Below, piece after piece: positions 6,611 through 10,509 of a DNA stretch of 10,509 nt. The stretch is from Rhodoferax sp. (GTDB lineage: Bacteria > Pseudomonadota > Gammaproteobacteria > Burkholderiales > Burkholderiaceae_C): the NCBI GenBank assembly GCA_026785765.1, contig JAJAZK010000171.1, forward strand, positions 1-10,509, in the 5' to 3' direction. Each line of letters begins with the position of its first letter. Position 1 is the stretch's first letter. The notes under the pieces are model-generated. The model was not told the DNA's origin, did no database searches, and was given only the letters and a program-made list of their open reading frames with translations. The translations under genes were made by a program, and so were the position numbers.

Positions 6611-7336
6611 ATGTTAATGCAGACCCACACCACCATGAGCCCTCAAGAGGTCGACGAAGGCGTACCGGTTTCTGTCAGGATTCGCGAGCGCCTGCGGGCG
6701 GCGCGCAAACGTTTCAACGCCAACGACAACATCGCCGACTTCATGGAGCCGGGCGAAATGGAAAAACTCCTCGACGAAGTCGAAGAGAAGATGAAAGGCG
6801 TGCTCAGCAGCCTCGTGATTGATACCGAGCATGATCACAACACGGATCAGACAGCGCGGCGCGTCGCCAAGATGTATGTGAATGAGGTTTTTCGCGGGCG
6901 CTATGTGTCGGCGCCGGCGATCACGGAGTTCCCGAACGCAGAACATCTCAACGAGTTGATGATCGTTGGTCCGATCACGGTGCGCAGTGCCTGCAGCCAT
7001 CATTTCTGCCCGGTGATCGGCAAGATCTGGATCGGCGTGTTGCCCAACGAACATACCAACGTGATTGGTCTATCCAAATATGCCCGCCTGGCCGAGTGGA
7101 TTATGGGTCGCCCCCAGATTCAGGAAGAGGCGGTTGTCCAGTTAGCTGACCTCATTCAGCATAAGACCCAACCCGACGGCCTTGCGATCGTGATGCAGGC
7201 AAGCCATTACTGCATGGCATGGCGGGGGGTGAAGGACATGGACAGCAAGATGATCAATTCGGTCATGCGCGGCGTCTTTCTGAAGGATGCCTCCCTGCGC
7301 CGCGAGTTCTTGTCCCTGATCCCCGGGAAAGGCTGA
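6611..7336 (+). CDS. folE: GTP cyclohydrolase I
   Basis: FolE converts GTP to 7,8-dihydroneopterin triphosphate, the first step of tetrahydrofolate (and other pterin) synthesis; it works as a cytoplasmic homodecamer with zinc. The product has 241 residues, about 20 more than E. coli FolE, the extra length being at the N-terminus. The zinc ligands are present: Cys128 and His131 in ACSHHFCPVIGK, and Cys201 in SHYCMAWRGV. The conserved NVIGLSKYARL and GRPQIQEEAV segments are also there. Its product is the substrate of NudB, encoded upstream, and the BLUF photosensor gene starts three bases after its stop. It is the zinc-dependent FolE type (IA), not the FolE2 (IB) type. Confidence 0.97.
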   Translation: MLMQTHTTMSPQEVDEGVPVSVRIRERLRAARKRFNANDNIADFMEPGEMEKLLDEVEEKMKGVLSSLVIDTEHDHNTDQTARRVAKMYVNEVFRGRYVSAPAITEFPNAEHLNELMIVGPITVRSACSHHFCPVIGKIWIGVLPNEHTNVIGLSKYARLAEWIMGRPQIQEEAVVQLADLIQHKTQPDGLAIVMQASHYCMAWRGVKDMDSKMINSVMRGVFLKDASLRREFLSLIPGKG

Positions 7337-7339
7337 GAA

Positions 7340-7762
7340 ATGCTGGTTCGACTTTTGTATGCGAGCCGTGCGGTGGATACAAGTACCGGGGCGATCGACG
7401 CCATCTTGTCCCACTCACGCCAATCCAACCCGCTGTGTGGCATCACCGGCATCCTTTGTTACGGCGGAGGCATCTTCCTGCAGGCGATAGAGGGCGGTCG
7501 CACGCCGGTGAGTGACTTGTTCGCGCATATCCAGCGCGATGTTCGCCACAAAGACGTGGTGCTTTTGCACTATGAGGAAATCCCAGAGCGCCGTTTTGGC
7601 GGCTGGACGATGGGACAGGTCAACACCTCGCGCCTGAACACCTCGATTCTGCTGAAATATGCGGAGAAACCCGAGCTGGACCCTTATTCGGTCTCGGGCA
7701 AGGTGTCGCTGGCGCTGCTAGAGGAACTGATGGCCACGGCTTCGATCATGGGTCGCGCCTGA
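7340..7762 (+). CDS. short BLUF-domain blue-light photosensor (FAD-binding)
   Basis: The 140-residue product is almost entirely one BLUF domain, which binds FAD and switches state under blue light by rearranging hydrogen bonds around a Tyr and a Gln. These residues are present: Tyr7 (RLLYAS), Asn30 (SNPLCGITGIL) and Gln48 (FLQAIEG), plus the semi-conserved Trp89 and Met91 (GGWTMG). The Tyr-Asn and Tyr-Gln spacings are one residue shorter than in AppA, BlrB or PixD. About 45 C-terminal residues probably form the capping helices; there is no fused output domain, so it must act through a partner protein. The gene begins three bases after the folE stop, with AAAGG (7328-7332) inside folE as its ribosome-binding site, implying co-expression with folE. 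The partner and the response are unknown. Confidence 0.92.
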   Translation: MLVRLLYASRAVDTSTGAIDAILSHSRQSNPLCGITGILCYGGGIFLQAIEGGRTPVSDLFAHIQRDVRHKDVVLLHYEEIPERRFGGWTMGQVNTSRLNTSILLKYAEKPELDPYSVSGKVSLALLEELMATASIMGRA

Positions 7763-7800
7763 GCCAATGGTGTCTTCACGGTTTAGACGCCCCATTACCC

Positions 7801-8706
7801 ATGCCCAGTCTGGTCGGTTGCGACTTCAGTAGTCGTCCGGGCCCACGCAAACCGATAGTCATCGCAGACGGCGCATTAGTCGGTGAAAGCGTGGTCGTGG
7901 CCGGTCTGCGCCGCATCGAGTCGCTGCAAGGCTACGCCGACTGGTTGCGCGAGCCGCTCGACTGGGTGGGGGCGTTTGATTTCCCGTTTGGCTTGCCGCG
8001 CGAACTGGTCGAGCAACTCGAATGGCCGCTGGACTGGTTGGCTTGCATGCGCCACTATGGCGCTCTTTCGCGCAGCGAGATTCGAGAACAGTTCGCGGCA
8101 TTTTGTGGTGCGCGTCCGGCTGGCAGCAAGTTTGCGCACCGCGCGACTGATCGTCCCGCCGGCTCCAGCCCATCCATGAAGTGGGTCAATCCGCCTGTCG
8201 CTTACATGCTGCACGCTGGCGTGTCGCCACTGATCGACGCCGGCGTGTGTTTGCCGGGGCTGTATGTCGGCGCGAGCCGCGCAGTTGGCGTCAGCGCTCC
8301 GGCAGGCCGGGTCGCGCTGGAAGCGTATCCCGGTCTGTTGGCGCGAGAGGTTTTGGGCCACGTCAGTTACAAGAGTGATGATCGGGACAAACAGACTCGG
8401 GAGAGGTTTGCCGCACGTCAGACGCTGGTCCAAGCGTTGGAACTCGGTGAAACGCGGCTCGGTTTGCAATTGGAAATTGACCGCGCCATGCGCCAACAGC
8501 TACTTGACGTCGCCACGGGCGACACGCTGGATGCAGTGTTGTGCCTGATGCAGGCTGCATGGGGCAGCTCGCGCGGGTGGCCGATGTTTGGATTGCCCGG
8601 CAACTTGGATCCGCTCGAAGGCTGGATTCTGACCGCCGACGCGGCGGCGCTGGCCGAGCCTACTTCGGGATCACCATTTCTTCGAGCTTCGCCGCCAGTT
8701 GGGTGA
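7801..8706 (+). CDS. DUF429 family protein, predicted RNase-H-fold nuclease
   Basis: This 301-residue protein of unknown function resembles the DUF429 family, described as predicted nucleases with an RNase-H-like fold. Acidic residues sit where such a fold would place its metal ligands: Asp8 in VGCDFSSRPG (first strand), Asp60 in GAFDFPFGLP, Glu174 in ALEAYPG, and Asp241/Asp244 in GDTLDAVLCLMQAAW. An MKWVNPPVAYML segment lies in the middle. The gene starts 38 bases after the BLUF gene with no clear ribosome-binding site; that gap holds only a weak hairpin (GGTGTC with GACGCC) and no T-run. Its last 47 bases overlap the 3' end of the opposite-strand MinD-like gene, so the final residues are constrained by both genes. 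No substrate or pathway can be inferred from the neighbours. Confidence 0.8.
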   Translation: MPSLVGCDFSSRPGPRKPIVIADGALVGESVVVAGLRRIESLQGYADWLREPLDWVGAFDFPFGLPRELVEQLEWPLDWLACMRHYGALSRSEIREQFAAFCGARPAGSKFAHRATDRPAGSSPSMKWVNPPVAYMLHAGVSPLIDAGVCLPGLYVGASRAVGVSAPAGRVALEAYPGLLAREVLGHVSYKSDDRDKQTRERFAARQTLVQALELGETRLGLQLEIDRAMRQQLLDVATGDTLDAVLCLMQAAWGSSRGWPMFGLPGNLDPLEGWILTADAAALAEPTSGSPFLRASPPVG

Positions 8707-9490
8707 CGGCCAGCGCGGCTGGGGAGCCAGGCATCGCCTGCATCAGCAGCTGTCGGCGCATTACCGCCTGTCGCACCGAAGGGTCAGCCGGGATATCGGC
8801 CATATGCACCAGGCGCACACCTTTTCCTGGCTCTGCCACCACGAACCGGTCCAGCACCTGTTGCAACTGACTGGTGATGGCACGGCCGTCGCCAAGGCGG
8901 GCGGTCTGATTGATCACCATGTGGATACTGGAGCGTTTCTGTTGCCCAGCCAATACCTTGATCGTCGCATAGGCGTCGGTCAGGGAGGTTGGCTCTGGTG
9001 TCGCGACCACAAGTACCACGGAGGCCATGGAAACGGCGAACAACACGACGTCTGAAATGCCGGCGCCGGTGTCGAGCAGGACCACGTCGTAGTGCGGGAT
9101 GAGGCCAGTAATGATGCGCAGGAACTCGTCTCGCACCTCGGGTGTCAGGCGTGAATATTCCACCATGCCCGAGCCCGCCAGCAGTACAGAAAATCCACCC
9201 GGCGCCCGAATAATCGCTTCCTCGAGCTTAGCCTTGCCAGTAAAAACATCGTGCAGGGTGATCTTTGGGTACAAGTTGAGTACCACGTCCAGGTTGGCCA
9301 GGCCGAGATCGGCGTCCAGCACCAGGACCTTAAGGCCGCGCTTGGCTAGAGCCGCAGCCAGATTGGCTGAGACAAAAGTCTTTCCGACACCGCCTTTGCC
9401 GCTGGTGACGGCGATCACCTTGCCCACTGGTTTGAGAGGCACTGGCTCAACTGTGGAACCGACTTCGGCAATTTGTGTGGGTTCACTCAT
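8660..9490 (-). CDS. MinD/ParA-family ATPase, FlhG (YlxH)-like
   Basis: The 276-residue product is a deviant-Walker-A P-loop ATPase of the SIMIBI class; such proteins dimerise on ATP and position structures in the cell. The Walker A' motif is TSGKGGVGKT (residues 29-38, signature Lys32, P-loop Lys37), followed by VLDADLGLANLDV (about 57-69) and the Walker-B-like DVVLLDTGAGIS. DADLGLANLDV and DTGAGIS are typical of the FlhG/FleN/YlxH branch rather than of cell-division MinD. The N-terminus lacks the DQAxxLR-type motif that canonical FlhG uses to stimulate FlhF, and no clear MinD-type amphipathic membrane helix is seen at the end. The ATG overlaps the GGDEF stop as ATGA and is preceded by AGGTGA (bases 9495-9500 on the plus strand). 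Likely a polar or surface-structure regulator linked to c-di-GMP, by inference. Confidence 0.88.
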   Translation of the reverse strand: MSEPTQIAEVGSTVEPVPLKPVGKVIAVTSGKGGVGKTFVSANLAAALAKRGLKVLVLDADLGLANLDVVLNLYPKITLHDVFTGKAKLEEAIIRAPGGFSVLLAGSGMVEYSRLTPEVRDEFLRIITGLIPHYDVVLLDTGAGISDVVLFAVSMASVVLVVATPEPTSLTDAYATIKVLAGQQKRSSIHMVINQTARLGDGRAITSQLQQVLDRFVVAEPGKGVRLVHMADIPADPSVRQAVMRRQLLMQAMPGSPAALAVTQLAAKLEEMVIPK

Positions 9491-10326
9491 GATGTCACCT
9501 GGGGGCTGCTATCGCCTGGCATATAGCCGATTGGGCGCTCTATCCACGCGGGCTCGCCGTTCGACAAGTGACCAAACAAAAGTCTTTTCTCCTCGGCGCT
9601 GACGGCAATCACTGGCTGCTGGTCAATACACACCCGGTTACGGCCTTCGGCCTTGGCACGGTACAACAGGTTGTCCGCGCGCTCTATCCAAAGAGGGGCG
9701 GTGTAACGCACCCACTCTGGTGCGTACGCGCCGCCAATGCTGATCGTGGCGCGCACACTGGTAACGGGCGAGACCCGGATCGTCAGCGACTCAACCGTCT
9801 GGCGGATCCGCTCCGCCACTGCCTGCCCCACCGACACCAGGCAGTTGGGCAACACGACGGCAAATTCTTCGCCGCCATACCGTGCAATCGAATCCATTGG
9901 ACGGATGCAGCCCGCCAGGCACTTCGCGACGGCCTGCAAGACCATGTCCCCAGCCAAGTGGCCATGGGTGTCGTTGATGCTCTTGAAGTGGTCGATGTCG
10001 AGCATCAACAACAGGGCGGCTTCGCCCGACCGCGCGACGCCGTCGATCTCGCGTTCCAGCACGGCACGGAAGTGGCGCCGATTTGGCAAGCCGGTGAGGG
10101 GGTCTTTCAGCGACAGTTCACACAGTCCGTCGATGACGCCCTGCACATACGCGGTGGGTGAGGATTCCATGCTAGGAAGGGAGGTGGCGCCGCCGTGCTC
10201 CAGCAACGCACGTGCGTCTCCCAGCCGCAGGTCACTGATGTCTACTACCGGGGACGCAATGGAAGATGTCACAAACTGTTTGTCTTGGTCTCGTCCAAAG
10301 TTTAACAGCAAGGTCTCGCCGCCCAC
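9487..10326 (-). CDS. diguanylate cyclase (GGDEF domain)
   Basis: The protein should make the second messenger c-di-GMP from two GTP. From the GTG at 10326 it has 279 residues. The GGDEF domain begins at about residue 72 with LSLKDPLTGLPNRRHF, then MLDIDHFKSINDTHGHLAGD with metal ligand Asp110, and the active-site loop RYGGEEF (GGEEF at 151-155). The inhibitory I-site RxxD is present as RPMD (142-145) at the canonical five-residue distance, so product feedback is likely. The first 70 residues match no domain I recognise and contain no transmembrane segment, so the enzyme is probably cytosolic. The true start is uncertain: GTG 10326, GTG 10272 and ATG 10170 are all possible and none has a good ribosome-binding site. 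A tail of about 40 residues follows the domain. It shares an ATGA overlap with the downstream MinD-like ATPase gene. Confidence 0.92.
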   Translation of the reverse strand: MGGETLLLNFGRDQDKQFVTSSIASPVVDISDLRLGDARALLEHGGATSLPSMESSPTAYVQGVIDGLCELSLKDPLTGLPNRRHFRAVLEREIDGVARSGEAALLLMLDIDHFKSINDTHGHLAGDMVLQAVAKCLAGCIRPMDSIARYGGEEFAVVLPNCLVSVGQAVAERIRQTVESLTIRVSPVTSVRATISIGGAYAPEWVRYTAPLWIERADNLLYRAKAEGRNRVCIDQQPVIAVSAEEKRLLFGHLSNGEPAWIERPIGYMPGDSSPQVTS

Positions 10327-10354
10327 CCAGTCGCGGCCCGCGTTTGCGCACGGA

Positions 10355-10509
10355 CTATCGCAACACCGACGGGCGTCGGCTCAGGATGTCTCCCGCGCGC
10401 AGCTTATAGGCGCGGGTCAGGCGCCGCAACGCAAACTCGGACTGCGGCGGCCCTATCAATTGCTGCGCCATGGGTATGCTTTGCACATTGAAGCCGGCTG
10501 GAGCACTGA
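10355..10509 (-). CDS. unidentified protein, C-terminal 50 residues only
   Basis: On the minus strand one frame is open from the window edge (first full codon at 10507) to a TAG at 10355-10357, giving 50 residues. It includes PAGFNVQSIPMAQQLIGPP and a basic stretch LRRLTRAYKLRAGD, ending SRRPSVLR. The other two minus frames stop within this stretch, and the composition looks like real protein. It ends 28 bases before the GGDEF start on the same strand, so it is probably the upstream gene of the same operon. I do not recognise the family. The remaining gap (10327-10354) shows nothing notable. Confidence 0.5.
   Translation of the reverse strand, partial: SAPAGFNVQSIPMAQQLIGPPQSEFALRRLTRAYKLRAGDILSRRPSVLR

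Noticed and set aside
7765..7797. Hairpin GGTGTC/GACGCC between the BLUF and DUF429 genes as a terminator
   Set aside because: Six pairs with one wobble, an eleven-base loop and no T-run; too weak to call.
8660..9490. Calling the ATPase MinD (septum site determination) or true FlhG
   Set aside because: No minC or minE and no flhF are seen beside it; motifs favour the FlhG/YlxH branch, but the FlhF-stimulating N-terminal motif is absent, so only the family is stated.
9568..10161. Long plus-strand open frame opposite the GGDEF gene
   Set aside because: It is an antisense shadow: the minus-strand frame carries the full GGDEF domain, and the plus-strand translation has no recognisable domain.

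Overview
The window looks like chromosomal DNA of a Gram-negative betaproteobacterium. GC is moderately high (about 60% by eye), genes are tightly packed, and the order ubiB, FmdB-type zinc ribbon, DUF502, aspS, nudB resembles the arrangement I recall from Burkholderiales, Rhodocyclales and relatives. No mobile element, CRISPR array, rRNA or tRNA was seen. Most of the content is housekeeping, with signalling genes toward the right end.

Left part (1-4545, all plus strand). It opens inside the 3' part of ubiB (ubiquinone biosynthesis). A one-base frameshift at a T7 run lies just before the kinase-like HADMHPGN motif. After a promoter-like TATAAT come a small FmdB-type zinc-ribbon protein, a DUF502 inner-membrane protein, aspartyl-tRNA synthetase and NudB (dihydroneopterin triphosphate pyrophosphatase). 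The AspRS carries the His and Gly residues linked to the non-discriminating type that serves both tRNA-Asp and tRNA-Asn.

Middle (4542-7762, plus strand). nudB overlaps a YbhP-like endonuclease/exonuclease/phosphatase-fold gene, followed five bases later by clsB (phospholipase-D-type cardiolipin synthase). Next is folE (GTP cyclohydrolase I), the step just before NudB in pterin/folate synthesis. Three bases after the folE stop lies a stand-alone BLUF blue-light sensor. So a flavin photoreceptor is apparently translationally coupled to the first pterin enzyme.

Right part (7801-10509). A DUF429 protein (predicted RNase-H fold) on the plus strand converges on, and overlaps by 47 bases, a minus-strand operon. 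Read in its own direction, that operon is an unidentified gene of which only the last 50 codons are present, a GGDEF diguanylate cyclase with an intact active site and inhibitory site, and a MinD/FlhG-type ParA ATPase joined to the cyclase by an ATGA overlap.

No clearly new multi-gene defence or mobile system was found. The points most worth checking are the ubiB frameshift at a perfect -1 slippery heptamer, the folE-BLUF coupling, and the cyclase-ATPase pair.
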